22,216 bases of DNA from an uncultured beta proteobacterium (GCA_902826155.1 CADEDU010000064.1:13781-35996); one strand, 5' to 3'. Positions 7,899 through 15,345 are shown, counted from the stretch's first letter. Program-made: numbers and translations. Notes: generated by a model not told the origin, from the letters alone.

Positions 7899-7931
7899 CC
7901 CCTTGTCTGTCCCGATGCGGGCGGGAAGGGG
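7899..7931. terminator. Weak hairpin between convergent genes
   Basis: Arms CCCCTT (7899-7904) and AAGGGG (7926-7931) enclose an inner CCCG/CGGG pairing. It lies just after the GST stop and before the convergent alcohol dehydrogenase. No T-tract follows, so intrinsic termination is doubtful. Confidence 0.25.
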
Positions 7932-8073
7932 ATTGGCTACACCGCTTAGCCTGCCGCCTTCCGATCGACCGTTCATGCGCACGGACCGGGCTGTCGGCGG
8001 CTCCAGCAGCTAGCTCGGTCGGATCCCCAATCAAACGCTCACGCTCTGCGACTGGGGCCCCTCCTTCTCCTCC

Positions 8074-9177
8074 CTAGCTACTGACCCTCAACACCGCCTT
8101 GATCGTCCTCCCACTCACCGCATCCTCCACCGCTTTGTTGATGTCCTTGAACTCATACGCGGTGACCAGCTTGTTCACCGGCATCTTGCCCTGGCGGTAG
8201 TACTCGATGAGCTGCGGGATGAACGTGTCACCGGGGGCGTCGCCCTGGATGCAACCGCGCAACGTCCGCCCCCACTGGATCGCCACCATCTCGATCGTCG
8301 CTTCGACTTTCGGCCGTGCGCTGCCCACCAGGCAGCAGGTGCCTAACGTGGCGGTTGCGTCCACCGCCTGGCGCAGCGCTTTCGGTTCGCCCGCGGCCTC
8401 CAGCACGTGCTGCGCGCCTCGGCCTTCGGTGACGCGCTTGATCTCCGCGACCGCGTCGCTCGTGCGCGCGTTGATGGTGAGGGTGGCGCCGAGTTCGCGT
8501 GCAAGGGCGAGGCGCGAGTCGTGCAGATCCACGGCGATGATGGTCGAGCAGCCGGCGATCTTGGCGGCCATCATGCCGGCCAGGCCGACGGTGCCTGCGC
8601 CAAACACGGCAAACGATTCGCCGGCTTTCGGTTTGAGCACGTTGAATACCGCGCCCGCGCCGGTGTTCACTCCGCACGGGAACGCCGCGAGTTCCTCGAA
8701 CGGCACATCTTTGGGCACGCGCACGACGTTGCCGGCGGTGCACAGCGAGTGCGTCGCAAACGACGATTGCTGAAAGAACGCGCCGTGGATCGGCTGGCCG
8801 TTCTGGCTGATCGGGTGCTTGCCATTGCGCAGCAACCCGCTCATCTTGATCTGCCGCGCGCCGAAGCAGTAGCCGGGCAGTTTCTGCTGGCACGGCGCGC
8901 AGGTGCCGCAGCCGGGCGAATACATGATCACGTGATCGCCCACCGCCACGTTCTTCACCTGCGTGCCGACGCGATGCACGATGCCCGCGCCCTCGTGGCC
9001 GAACACGCACGGGAACGGCGTGCCGTAGTAGTCGTCGCGGCCGTGCACGTCGGTCTGGCAGATGCCTGTTGCGACCACGCGCACGATCAGCTCGTCGGGC
9101 TGCGGGTCGGCCAGCTCGACGGTCTCGATGTTGTAGGGCATGCCCTTGGCGCGTACCACCGCCGCTTGGATTTGCAT
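8074..9177 (-). CDS. Zinc-dependent alcohol dehydrogenase (aryl/benzyl alcohol type)
   Basis: Medium-chain, NAD(P)-dependent zinc alcohol dehydrogenase of 367 residues. Catalytic zinc ligands are Cys40 (GICQTD), His61-Glu62 (GHEGAG) and the cysteine of FPCGVNTGAG; the structural zinc site is complete with Cys90, Cys93, Cys96 and Cys104. The Rossmann glycine motif is VFGAGTVGLAG and the acidic residue ending the second strand (IAVDLHDS) favours NAD. The pattern CGVNTGAGAV resembles aryl-alcohol dehydrogenases, so oxidation of an aromatic or allylic alcohol to an aldehyde is a reasonable guess. ATG 9177 was chosen over codons upstream because GAGGAG lies seven bases before it on this strand. 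The gene is divergent from the SDR gene, with a shared control region containing two inverted repeats. The third zinc ligand and all cofactor motifs are intact. Confidence 0.9.
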   Translation of the reverse strand: MQIQAAVVRAKGMPYNIETVELADPQPDELIVRVVATGICQTDVHGRDDYYGTPFPCVFGHEGAGIVHRVGTQVKNVAVGDHVIMYSPGCGTCAPCQQKLPGYCFGARQIKMSGLLRNGKHPISQNGQPIHGAFFQQSSFATHSLCTAGNVVRVPKDVPFEELAAFPCGVNTGAGAVFNVLKPKAGESFAVFGAGTVGLAGMMAAKIAGCSTIIAVDLHDSRLALARELGATLTINARTSDAVAEIKRVTEGRGAQHVLEAAGEPKALRQAVDATATLGTCCLVGSARPKVEATIEMVAIQWGRTLRGCIQGDAPGDTFIPQLIEYYRQGKMPVNKLVTAYEFKDINKAVEDAVSGRTIKAVLRVSS

Positions 9178-9200
9178 CGCGCGTCTCCTCGTTATAGAAG

Positions 9201-9210
9201 CCTGATCAGG
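9201..9210. promoter_or_regulatory. 10-bp palindrome in divergent control region
   Basis: CCTGATCAGG is a perfect palindrome 24 bases upstream of the alcohol dehydrogenase start and about 107 bases from the SDR start. It could be a repressor site; no regulator is encoded nearby and a 10-bp palindrome alone is weak evidence. Confidence 0.3.
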
Positions 9211-9253
9211 CAAAATCGTAGCAGGCGCGCGATGGCGACCCGCAATTTTCTTG

Positions 9254-9275
9254 GACGGTCCTCAGAATGACCGTC
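9254..9275. promoter_or_regulatory. Perfect 7-bp inverted repeat in divergent control region
   Basis: GACGGTC (9254-9260) and GACCGTC (9269-9275) are exact reverse complements with an eight-base spacer, 42 bases before the SDR start codon. Size and spacing fit an operator for a dimeric regulator such as a TetR or GntR family protein; which protein is unknown. Confidence 0.4.
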
Positions 9276-9316
9276 GGCGCACTCACCAGCAAAGACCAGC
9301 AAAGGACGGAGCACCC

Positions 9317-10060
9317 ATGAAGACGATGATCGTCACCGGCGCGAGCCGTGGCATCGGCGCCGCGATCGCGCGCCAGGCGGGCAAGCAAGGCTACGCGGTG
9401 TGCGTCAACTACATGCGCAGCAAAGAGGCGGCCGACGAAGTGGTGCGCGACATCCGCGGCGCGGGTGGCAAGGCCATCGCGGTGCAGGCCGACGTCAGCA
9501 AGAACGACGAGGTGCTGCGGCTATTCAGCGAAGTCGACCGGCAGCTGGGCAAGGTCGACGTGCTGGTCAACAACGCCGGCACCGTCAATCGCCAGTGCCG
9601 CATGGACGAGATGGACGAGAAGACGCTCGTCGATGTGTTCGTCGCCAACACCTTCAGCACGTTCTTCTGCACCCGCGAAGCGGTCAAGCGCATGTCGACG
9701 AAGCGCGGTGGCAAGGGCGGGGTGATCGTGACCGTGTCGTCGGCCGCGGCCCGGCACGGTGGGTTGCCCGAAGAAACCCACTACGCGGCGAGCAAAGGCG
9801 CGCTCGACAGCATGACGGTCGGCCTGGCACGCGAGGTCGGCAACGAAGGTGTGCGCGTCGTCGGCGTGCGGCCCGGGCTGATCATCACCGAGTTGCACGA
9901 GGTGCACGGTGGCATGCCGATGATCAACAAGGTCGCGCCGAGCATCCCGATCGGCCGCGCCGGTACGGTGCAGGAAATCGCCGATGCCGTGTGCTGGCTC
10001 GCCTCTGATGGGGCGAGCTACGTGCACGGCGCGATCATCGACGTGTCCGGCGGGCGTTAG
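9317..10060 (+). CDS. SDR family oxidoreductase (FabG-like)
   Basis: Classical short-chain dehydrogenase/reductase of 247 residues. The cofactor motif TGASRGIG begins at residue 7, NNAG is at 85-88, the structural Asn is 111 (VANTF), the catalytic serine is Ser141 or Ser142, and Tyr156 with Lys160 complete the active site in YAASK. The Rossmann loop carries NYMRSKEAAD, where the Arg after strand two suggests NADP(H). ATG 9317 is preceded by GGACGGAG six bases away and begins the conserved fold; a longer frame upstream lies in the control region. Neighbours are the divergent alcohol dehydrogenase and the downstream amidohydrolase about 100 bases away, all apparently parts of one catabolic set. 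It may reduce a ketone or oxidise a secondary alcohol, or act as a 3-oxoacyl reductase; the substrate cannot be told. Confidence 0.88.
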   Translation: MKTMIVTGASRGIGAAIARQAGKQGYAVCVNYMRSKEAADEVVRDIRGAGGKAIAVQADVSKNDEVLRLFSEVDRQLGKVDVLVNNAGTVNRQCRMDEMDEKTLVDVFVANTFSTFFCTREAVKRMSTKRGGKGGVIVTVSSAAARHGGLPEETHYAASKGALDSMTVGLAREVGNEGVRVVGVRPGLIITELHEVHGGMPMINKVAPSIPIGRAGTVQEIADAVCWLASDGASYVHGAIIDVSGGR

Positions 10061-10097
10061 CGAACGCATTCACGCTCAGTCGCAATTCAATTTCCAG

Positions 10098-10121
10098 CCG
10101 ATCTCAATCCGATCTCAATCC
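10098..10121 (+). repeat. Tandem duplication of an 11-bp unit
   Basis: CCGATCTCAAT occurs twice back to back in the gap between the SDR and amidohydrolase genes, followed by CC. It lies about 40 bases before the amidohydrolase start. It is probably a slippage duplication. Confidence 0.7.
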
Positions 10122-10161
10122 ATTCCACCCGCAGCACCCAACAACGAAGGGAGACCAAACC

Positions 10162-11325
10162 ATGTTGTTTACCTGCCCCGGAGCGGCCGCCAAAGGCGGC
10201 AACTGGCAACCCTCCAAGGGAAGCCGTCGGCACATCTGCATCGACCTGCATTGCCATGTGCACACGCCGGCGAGTGAAGACATCGTGAAGGACGTGTTCT
10301 CGATCGACAAAGAGCCGGCGGCGAAATTCCAGAACGCGATCTCGCGCGAGACCAATCGCAAGCAGGAAGAGAACGTCGGCATCTGCCTCACTTCAGTCGA
10401 GCAGCGGCTGAAGGACATGGACAAGATGGGCATGGACGTGCAGGCGATCTCGTCCTCGCCGCGGCAGCTCTACTACTGGCTCGACGCCGAGCGCGGCCGC
10501 AGGAACGCGCGCGTGGTGAACGAGAATCTCGCCTCGATCGTGGCGCGGCGTCCCGACCGGTTCGTCGCGCTCGCTACGGTACCGCTGCAAACGCCCGATG
10601 CTGCAGCCGAAGAACTCGAGTACTGCGTCAAGCAACTCGGTTTCCGCGGCGTGGAGATCGGCACCAACGTCGCCGGCGCCGAAATCTCGCGCGGGCGCGA
10701 TAAGTTCTGGGCCAAGGTGCAGGAGCTCGACGTCGTGTGCTTCCTGCATCCCAATGGTTTCACCGGCGGTGAGCGGCTGTCCGATCACTACTTCAACAAC
10801 GTCATCGGCAATCCGCTCGATACGACCGTTGCCGTGGGGCATCTGGTGTTCGACGGCATCCTCGAGAAGTTCCCGAAACTCAAGATCGTCGCGGCGCACG
10901 GCGGCGGCTACATCTCGCACTACCCTGCGCGCATGGACCACGTGTGGGGTGCGCGCGTGGATGCCCGCACGGTGCTCAAGAAGAAACCGCGCAATTCGCT
11001 GGGCAAGCTCTACTTCGACACGATCGTGTTCGATCCGAAGCAGCTCGAGCATCTGGTGAATCTGTGGGGCGCCGATCACATCGTCGTGGGTACCGACTAT
11101 CCCTACGACATGGGCTGGTACGACCCGCGTGGGTTCCTTGATAGCTGCAAGTTCCTGTCCGACAGCGACCGCGCCAAGATCCTCGGTCTGAACGCGGCCA
11201 AGCTGCTCAAGATCACCGGTCGGCTGAAGACGATGGGCATCAAGACTGCCGCGCCGGCAGCCGGAGCCAAGAAACCCGCAGGAAGCGCGGCGAAAAAGGC
11301 AGCGAAAAAGCGCGCCAAACGCTGA
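10162..11325 (+). CDS. Amidohydrolase_2 family metal-dependent hydrolase/decarboxylase (ACMSD-like)
   Basis: A 387-residue TIM-barrel metalloenzyme of the amidohydrolase_2 family (PF04909), which includes aminocarboxymuconate semialdehyde, resorcylate and 5-carboxyvanillate decarboxylases. Expected metal and catalytic residues are present: His30 and His32 in DLHCHVH, His196 in FLHPNGF, His246 in VAAHGGGY and Asp312 in VGTDYPYD. The ATG is preceded by AAGGGAG ten bases away. Residues beyond about 355 form a tail made almost wholly of Ala, Lys, Gly and Pro, ending KKAAKKRAKR, which is not part of the barrel and looks like a histone H1-type basic tail. The gene follows the SDR at 101 bases and may be in its transcript. 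Non-oxidative decarboxylation of an aromatic or ring-cleavage intermediate is the likely type of reaction, by family; the actual substrate is unknown. Confidence 0.88.
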   Translation: MLFTCPGAAAKGGNWQPSKGSRRHICIDLHCHVHTPASEDIVKDVFSIDKEPAAKFQNAISRETNRKQEENVGICLTSVEQRLKDMDKMGMDVQAISSSPRQLYYWLDAERGRRNARVVNENLASIVARRPDRFVALATVPLQTPDAAAEELEYCVKQLGFRGVEIGTNVAGAEISRGRDKFWAKVQELDVVCFLHPNGFTGGERLSDHYFNNVIGNPLDTTVAVGHLVFDGILEKFPKLKIVAAHGGGYISHYPARMDHVWGARVDARTVLKKKPRNSLGKLYFDTIVFDPKQLEHLVNLWGADHIVVGTDYPYDMGWYDPRGFLDSCKFLSDSDRAKILGLNAAKLLKITGRLKTMGIKTAAPAAGAKKPAGSAAKKAAKKRAKR

Positions 11326-11353
11326 CTGACCAGGGGTACGCCGCCCGATTTTG

Positions 11354-11375
11354 AAAAACGCCGTTACAGCGGCGT
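11354..11375 (-). terminator. Intrinsic terminator-like hairpin read on the minus strand
   Basis: ACGCCG (11358-11363) pairs with CGGCGT (11370-11375) around a six-base loop, and read on the minus strand the stem is followed at once by a run of five T (11358-11354). On the plus strand no T-run follows. It therefore looks like a stop for leftward transcription, although no leftward gene lies directly to its right; it might serve poorly in both directions. Confidence 0.45.
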
Positions 11376-11401
11376 CCGGTGGCGACGCTCCGGTTGTTGC
11401 G

Positions 11402-11423
11402 CCGCCACGACCACGAGTGGCGG
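11402..11423. other. 7-bp stem-loop
   Basis: CCGCCAC (11402-11408) and GTGGCGG (11417-11423) are perfect reverse complements with an eight-base loop. It could fold in either transcript or mark a protein site. No T-tract follows. Confidence 0.35.
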
Positions 11424-11657
11424 GGCCATACGCACTGCGCGTCGCGACGCGGCGCGCGCGTTGCGCTGTGGCAGAATCGACCGGTGTCGTAGTTCCGCCA
11501 GCTCGCGCGGATCGGGCCCTAACCGAAGCCGTCGGTCGAACGGATCTTGGCAAAGTGCCGGTCACCGCGTTCAATCAAGCGTGCATCGGTCGCCTCGCAT
11601 CGATCGAATCCTCAGACCCGATCAGCGAGGCGCCCTCGTGGAGCAACGCCAGACATC

Positions 11658-12377
11658 GTGGTCATCAAGGTCGAAAACACGTTCGTCGTACCCGCGCCGC
11701 CGGAGCGCGCGTTTCGCACGCTGGCCGACCCGGCGCGCGTAGTGCCCTGCATGCCCGGCACCGAGCTGATCGAGATGCTCGTCGGCGATCGCTTCCGCGC
11801 CAGTTCCAAACTGCGTGCCGGACCCGTCGAACTGCGATTTACCGGCGTCGGTGAACTGCTCGAACCGAACGACGCGAAGCGGACCGCGAGGCTGCGTGCA
11901 CGTGGCAGCGATGCGAAAGGTCGCGGCGCATTCCTCGCGGAAATCGGCTTCGCGGTGGTGCCGTTCGGCAAAGTCGGCGCGCGCGTTCGAGTGCAGACCG
12001 ATCTCACCTTGATCGGTACGGTCGCGCAGTTCGCCCGCGGCGAAGGCGTCGTCCATGAATTCACCGAGAAGCTCACGCGTGAGTTCGCCACCAATCTCGC
12101 GGCGCTGATCGAAGCCGAGCGCATCGTGCAGGCGGTGGCCGCGCGAGCCGCGCGCGAACCGGTGCTTGCGCCACGCGCGGTGGAAACGGTCGGCGGCCCG
12201 AGCACGGCAGGCGCCAAACCGGCAAGCGTGCGTGCGCCGCTGCCGACGCCCGCGGTAGCCAGTGACGCCGGCAGCGAGCCTGCCGTCGCGCGTGCCAGCG
12301 TGCCGCTGCCGCGACTGTTCAAGGCCTGGAATGCACTCAGGGCGACGTTGCGTCGCTGGTTCGGTGCACGCCCCTAG
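11658..12377 (+). CDS. coxG: CoxG-like SRPBCC domain protein
   Basis: A 239-residue protein of the CO dehydrogenase subunit G family (SRPBCC fold, PF06240). The domain starts IKVENTFVVPAPPERAFRTL and continues with ADPARVVPCMPG, KLRAGPVELRFTG and the long C-terminal helix, all typical of the family. CoxG-type proteins help recruit or mature molybdenum hydroxylases at the membrane. GTG 11658 was chosen because it begins the conserved fold; ATG 11547 would add an unconserved Arg/Ser-rich leader. After about residue 160 an Ala/Pro/Val-rich linker leads to a C-terminal segment with LFKAWNALRATLRRWFG, a basic amphipathic helix rather than the hydrophobic anchor usual in CoxG, which may still associate with the membrane. 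The stop lies 14 bases inside the following MFS gene. The matching CoxM- and CoxS-like genes are 8.5 kb downstream. The symbol marks family only. Confidence 0.8.
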   Translation: MVIKVENTFVVPAPPERAFRTLADPARVVPCMPGTELIEMLVGDRFRASSKLRAGPVELRFTGVGELLEPNDAKRTARLRARGSDAKGRGAFLAEIGFAVVPFGKVGARVRVQTDLTLIGTVAQFARGEGVVHEFTEKLTREFATNLAALIEAERIVQAVAARAAREPVLAPRAVETVGGPSTAGAKPASVRAPLPTPAVASDAGSEPAVARASVPLPRLFKAWNALRATLRRWFGARP

Positions 12378-13617
12378 CAGCAAGCCTCCCACCAACGACA
12401 TCTCGTTCGGGTTCCTCGCGTTGCTGGCGGCGCTGGCGACGTTGTCGCCGTTCGCGATCGACACCTATATCCCCGCGCTTGCGGCGGTGCGCGAATCGCT
12501 CGGTGCGACCGCGGTGCAGACGCAGCAATCGCTCTCGGCGTACATGTTCGGTCTGGCGCTGATGGCGCTGTGGCACGGCGCGATCTCCGATGCGCTCGGC
12601 CGGCGTCCGGTGGTCCTCGCCGGGCTGGTGGTCTACTCGCTCGCGTCGGTGGGCTGCGCACTTACAACCGACGTGAACACGCTGATCGTGTTGCGCTTCG
12701 TGCAAGGCCTGGCAGGCGGCGTGGGCATGATCATCGTGCGCGCGATCGTGCGCGACACGCTGCAAGGCGCCGCGGCGCAGCGGGTGCTGTCGCATGTGAT
12801 GATGATGTTCGGCGTGGCACCGGCCATCGCGCCGATCATCGGTGGCTGGCTGTATCAGTGGCTGGGCTGGCGCAGCATTTTCTGGTTCCTGTTCCTGGGC
12901 GGCGCGGTGCTCACGGTCTGGGCCGCGCTCGCATTGCGCGAGACGCTGCCGAAGTCGCAGCGGCAATCGCTGCATCCGATCGCGCTGGCCAAGGGCTACG
13001 CGCGGCTGCTGCGGCTGCCTGCGTTCTGGGCCTTGTCGCTTGCGCCCGCGCTGGCCTTCCAAGCGTTCTTCCAGTACGTCGGCGCGGCGCATCCGTTCAT
13101 GGTCGAACACCTCGGCTTTCGCGAGACGCAGTTCGGCTATCTGTTCGCCTCGACCGTAGCGGGTTTCATGCTCGGCGCGGCGATTTCCGGGCGCGTGGCC
13201 GGCAAGTGGTCGGTCCGTCGCACCGCGAGCGTGGCGTTCGTGCTGATGTTGGGTGCGGCGCTGTTCAGTGTGGCGTACCACAGCGCGTATCCGCCATCGC
13301 CCTGGCCGAGCATCGCGCCGATATTCGTCAGCACGACCGGCATCTCGATGTTCAGTCCGATCACGCAATTGCTGGTGATGGAACTGGTGCCGACGGCGCG
13401 CGGGCTGGCAGCCTCATGCCATGCGTGTGTGCAACTGCTGGTGAGCGCGATCTCGCTGGGAATCGTGTCGATCGCGCTGTCGGGTTCAGCGCTGACGCTC
13501 ACGCTCGGTCAGCTTGGCTGGGTGGTGTGCGGTCTGCTCGCCTGGCTCGGGTACCTCGCGGTCGATCGATCGTTGCGCCGCGCACGCACGTTGATGCAAA
13601 GCGAGCCACGCCGATGA
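12364..13617 (+). CDS. Bcr/CflA family MFS efflux transporter
   Basis: Twelve-helix major facilitator transporter of the drug:H+ antiporter group, 417 residues with GTG 12364. The N-terminal helix includes LSPFAIDTYIPALA, the signature of Bcr/CflA pumps, and motif A GAISDALGRRPV lies between helices 2 and 3, followed by RFVQGLAGGVGMIIVRAIVRD (motif B region, split here as helix 4) and a PAIAPIIGGWL motif C region. The chosen start gives the usual short cytoplasmic N-terminus; it overlaps the end of the CoxG-like gene by 14 bases, suggesting translational coupling, though no good ribosome binding site is visible. The protein ends in a basic tail. Members export antibiotics, sulfonamides, purine compounds or small metabolites; in this setting it might export a toxic intermediate of the surrounding catabolic pathway, but this is inference. 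Confidence 0.85.
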   Translation: MHAPSSKPPTNDISFGFLALLAALATLSPFAIDTYIPALAAVRESLGATAVQTQQSLSAYMFGLALMALWHGAISDALGRRPVVLAGLVVYSLASVGCALTTDVNTLIVLRFVQGLAGGVGMIIVRAIVRDTLQGAAAQRVLSHVMMMFGVAPAIAPIIGGWLYQWLGWRSIFWFLFLGGAVLTVWAALALRETLPKSQRQSLHPIALAKGYARLLRLPAFWALSLAPALAFQAFFQYVGAAHPFMVEHLGFRETQFGYLFASTVAGFMLGAAISGRVAGKWSVRRTASVAFVLMLGAALFSVAYHSAYPPSPWPSIAPIFVSTTGISMFSPITQLLVMELVPTARGLAASCHACVQLLVSAISLGIVSIALSGSALTLTLGQLGWVVCGLLAWLGYLAVDRSLRRARTLMQSEPRR

Positions 13618-13638
13618 GGTATGCCGCGCTGATGAAGC

Positions 13639-13652
13639 GCGGCGCACGCCGC
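13639..13652. terminator. GC-rich hairpin between convergent genes
   Basis: GCGGCG and CGCCGC are perfect complements around CA between the MFS gene end and the class II aldolase end. It could stop both transcripts but has no T-tract and a loop so short that pairing would have to open by two bases. Confidence 0.2.
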
Positions 13653-13657
13653 CCGTC

Positions 13658-14434
13658 CTACTTCCTGCCCATCGCGTTCTTCTTCCACAGCTCCCACGGC
13701 CGCTCGATCGCCCGCTGATTGTTGGCGTCGGCCTGCGTGCCTTCTTCCACGGCGAGATAGGTGGGCGTGCCACCGAGCGCACGCACCTGCTGCTGCAGCT
13801 TGGCGTTGATCTCGGTGTAGATCGCGCGGTACACCGCCACCGGAATCGACGAACCCACCACGACGTTACCGTGGCCACGCATCAGCGCCACCGGCTTGTC
13901 GCCCAGGATGCGCGCCAACTCCTCGCCGTGCTGATTGTTGCGCACCAGCATGTCGGTCATGCCGAATTTGGTGCGGATGTCGAACACCGGCACGCCGCAG
14001 CACAGGAATCCGGCCATGTGATAGACCGACTGCAACGGCACGCCGGCGACGCCGAAGGGCACGATCGAGGGCGAGTGGCTGTGGATCACCGACATCACGT
14101 CGGGGCGCGACTTGTAGATCTGACCGTGGATGAAGCGCTCGGTATAGAAGGTGCGCTTATCGGGGCGGATCGGATTGGAGTCGAGATCGAACTCGACGAT
14201 GTCGCGCGGCGCAACGATCTCCGGCGCACGCGACACCGAGATGAGGTAGCGGTTGGGGTCGGCATCGCTGCGCACGCTGATGTGTCCGAACGCATCGACC
14301 ACGCCGTATTGCGTGAGGATGCGATTGGCCGCGACCAGATCCTCGATCAGTGCCGCCGAAGTTTTCGCCGTACGCTTCGCACCCGCGGGCTTTGCCGTCG
14401 CACCCTTGCTCGCCGCAACCTTGCCTCTGGCCAT
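13658..14434 (-). CDS. Class II aldolase/adducin family enzyme
   Basis: A 258-residue metal-dependent aldolase-fold protein (PF00596). Zinc ligands are His118 and His120 in IHSHSPS and His188 in RGHGNVVVG; the acid near TERFIHGQIY (Glu99) matches the catalytic glutamate, and FGHISVR near residue 49 is the usual N-terminal hallmark. Family members are aldolases, epimerases and also decarboxylases, for example 3,4-dihydroxyphthalate decarboxylase. ATG 14434 follows AAGGGGG on this strand. The first 25 residues are a Lys/Ala-rich stretch outside the fold, recalling the basic tail on the nearby amidohydrolase. The gene is convergent with the MFS gene and transcribed away from the pilus-like locus. 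It is probably part of the catabolic set; decarboxylation of an aromatic acid or aldol cleavage of a ring-fission product are both possible. Confidence 0.87.
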   Translation of the reverse strand: MARGKVAASKGATAKPAGAKRTAKTSAALIEDLVAANRILTQYGVVDAFGHISVRSDADPNRYLISVSRAPEIVAPRDIVEFDLDSNPIRPDKRTFYTERFIHGQIYKSRPDVMSVIHSHSPSIVPFGVAGVPLQSVYHMAGFLCCGVPVFDIRTKFGMTDMLVRNNQHGEELARILGDKPVALMRGHGNVVVGSSIPVAVYRAIYTEINAKLQQQVRALGGTPTYLAVEEGTQADANNQRAIERPWELWKKNAMGRK

Positions 14435-14727
14435 CTGCGCCCCCTTGTGGAGATGTGAAAAAGTTCCCGGGGCTTATAGCGCAATTCGTCGGTTTCTGAC
14501 GCGACGCGTACCTGATGTGCCACGGCCTGCGTTCGCAGCGCGAGCCGCCCGTGCATCACGCGCTCGCCCAGCCACTTCGCGTGCGCGAACTGCATCACGA
14601 ACGACATCGCCCGGCGTGACCGGCTTTGCACGCCATGCAGCCTGCGGCGCGGTGCTCTCGCCTCCGGCTTGGATATTGCGGGTCCAGGACGACCTATGTT
14701 TCGTCTTACCTTCCAAGGGGGCTTCCG
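14435..14727. other. Divergent intergenic region before the pilus-like locus
   Basis: Nearly 300 bases between the divergent aldolase and first pilin-like genes. Open frames exist on both strands but show no family resemblance, no good start sites and the Arg-rich composition of GC-rich shadows. It must hold the promoters of both sides; only a weak -10 for the aldolase was recognised. Before the pilin the sequence ends in a strong ribosome binding site, AAGGGGG at 14715-14721. Confidence 0.45.
14473..14478 (-). promoter_or_regulatory. Possible -10 element of the class II aldolase gene
   Basis: TATAAG on the minus strand, 38 bases before the aldolase ATG, with the ribosome binding site properly downstream. 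No convincing -35 hexamer is seen, so support is weak. Confidence 0.3.
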
Positions 14728-15330
14728 GTGAAACGCAATCGTCTGGCGATCATCCTGAGCGCGGCGGCCATGCTTGCGCCTACAGTTTCGAATGCGGAAC
14801 AGGTGACCGACACCACCGCGCCGTACTCGGCGGCGGCACGCCTCGATTTCCGCGTGATCATCCCGGCGTTCCTGTACTTCCGCGTGGGCACCGCTGATGC
14901 CACCGTCAATCAGATCACCTTCGACATGACCGGCACGCCCGGAAACGTCGGCAACTCCACCGCGGTCGCCGGCACCGGCGGCGATGCGGCCGGCACCGGC
15001 GTCAACGTCGTCGTGCGCGGCAACAACGGCCAGATCACCATCACCGAAACGAACAACGGCGCCGGCAACGGGCTGGGGACCGGCACAGCGGCCGACGGCT
15101 ATATCAGCTACGCCGAGATCTCCACCACGGCATCGGTGGCGCAGTTGCCCGCGCCGACGCTTTCCAATGCCGGTGGCGGCACGGCATTGCCCACGCTCAA
15201 CGCGGGCAAGGTCACCAACCGCACCGGCGTGTGGAACTACTCGTACTTGAACACCACCGCGCCAAGCGCCGGCACCTACGGAACGTCGGCCAACGGCGGG
15301 CGCGTCACGTACACCGCGACGATGCCGTAG
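14728..15330 (+). CDS. Pilin-like secreted beta protein 1 (probable major subunit)
   Basis: A 200-residue exported protein that I cannot place in a named family. GTG 14728 sits six bases after AAGGGGG. A signal peptide (MKRNRLAIILSAAAMLAP, likely cleavage after SNA at residue 23) is followed by a Gly/Thr/Asn/Ala-rich, cysteine-free mature part typical of surface fibre subunits. It has DFRVIIPAFLYFRVG, then FDMTGTPGNVGNSTAVAGTGG, and ends GGRVTYTATMP. The next gene encodes a paralogue with the same landmarks in the same order (RVG, VGNGTPVAGT, GRVTYTLTMP). The conserved C-terminal beta strand fits subunits handled by a PapD-like chaperone, which is encoded downstream. Rank as major subunit rests on its strong ribosome binding site, first position and the hairpin after it. 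A spore coat U-like or CS1-like pilin relationship is possible but unproven. Confidence 0.7.
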   Translation: MKRNRLAIILSAAAMLAPTVSNAEQVTDTTAPYSAAARLDFRVIIPAFLYFRVGTADATVNQITFDMTGTPGNVGNSTAVAGTGGDAAGTGVNVVVRGNNGQITITETNNGAGNGLGTGTAADGYISYAEISTTASVAQLPAPTLSNAGGGTALPTLNAGKVTNRTGVWNYSYLNTTAPSAGTYGTSANGGRVTYTATMP

Positions 15331-15345
15331 CAAAGCGCGCCACTG

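Larger units (their letters stand above)
11326..11657. other. Intergenic region rich in hairpins
   Basis: About 330 bases between the amidohydrolase and the CoxG-like gene with no convincing coding sequence. It holds a terminator-like hairpin facing the minus strand (11354-11375), an overlapping alternative pairing GCGTC (11372-11376) with GACGC (11384-11388), and a 7-bp stem at 11402-11423. The remainder, including the stretch right before the CoxG-like start, shows no clear promoter. Confidence 0.5.

Noticed and set aside
7886..8077. Small frame after the GST gene preceded by CGGAGG
   Set aside because: Although a ribosome binding-like sequence is present before a TTG, the product is Arg/Pro/Ser-rich, has no family likeness and fills only the convergent gap.
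9191..9196. TATAAC as a -10 box for the alcohol dehydrogenase gene
   Set aside because: It directly abuts the GAGGAG ribosome binding site at 9184-9189, so a transcript from it would begin inside or after the ribosome binding site.
12337..13368. Minus-strand open frame of 343 codons opposite the MFS gene
   Set aside because: Extremely Arg/His/Gln-rich product with no fold features, lying over a clear twelve-helix transporter.
14474..14716. Minus-strand open frame of 80 codons between the aldolase and pilin-like genes
   Set aside because: Arg/Ala-rich shadow-like composition, no ribosome binding site and no recognisable family.
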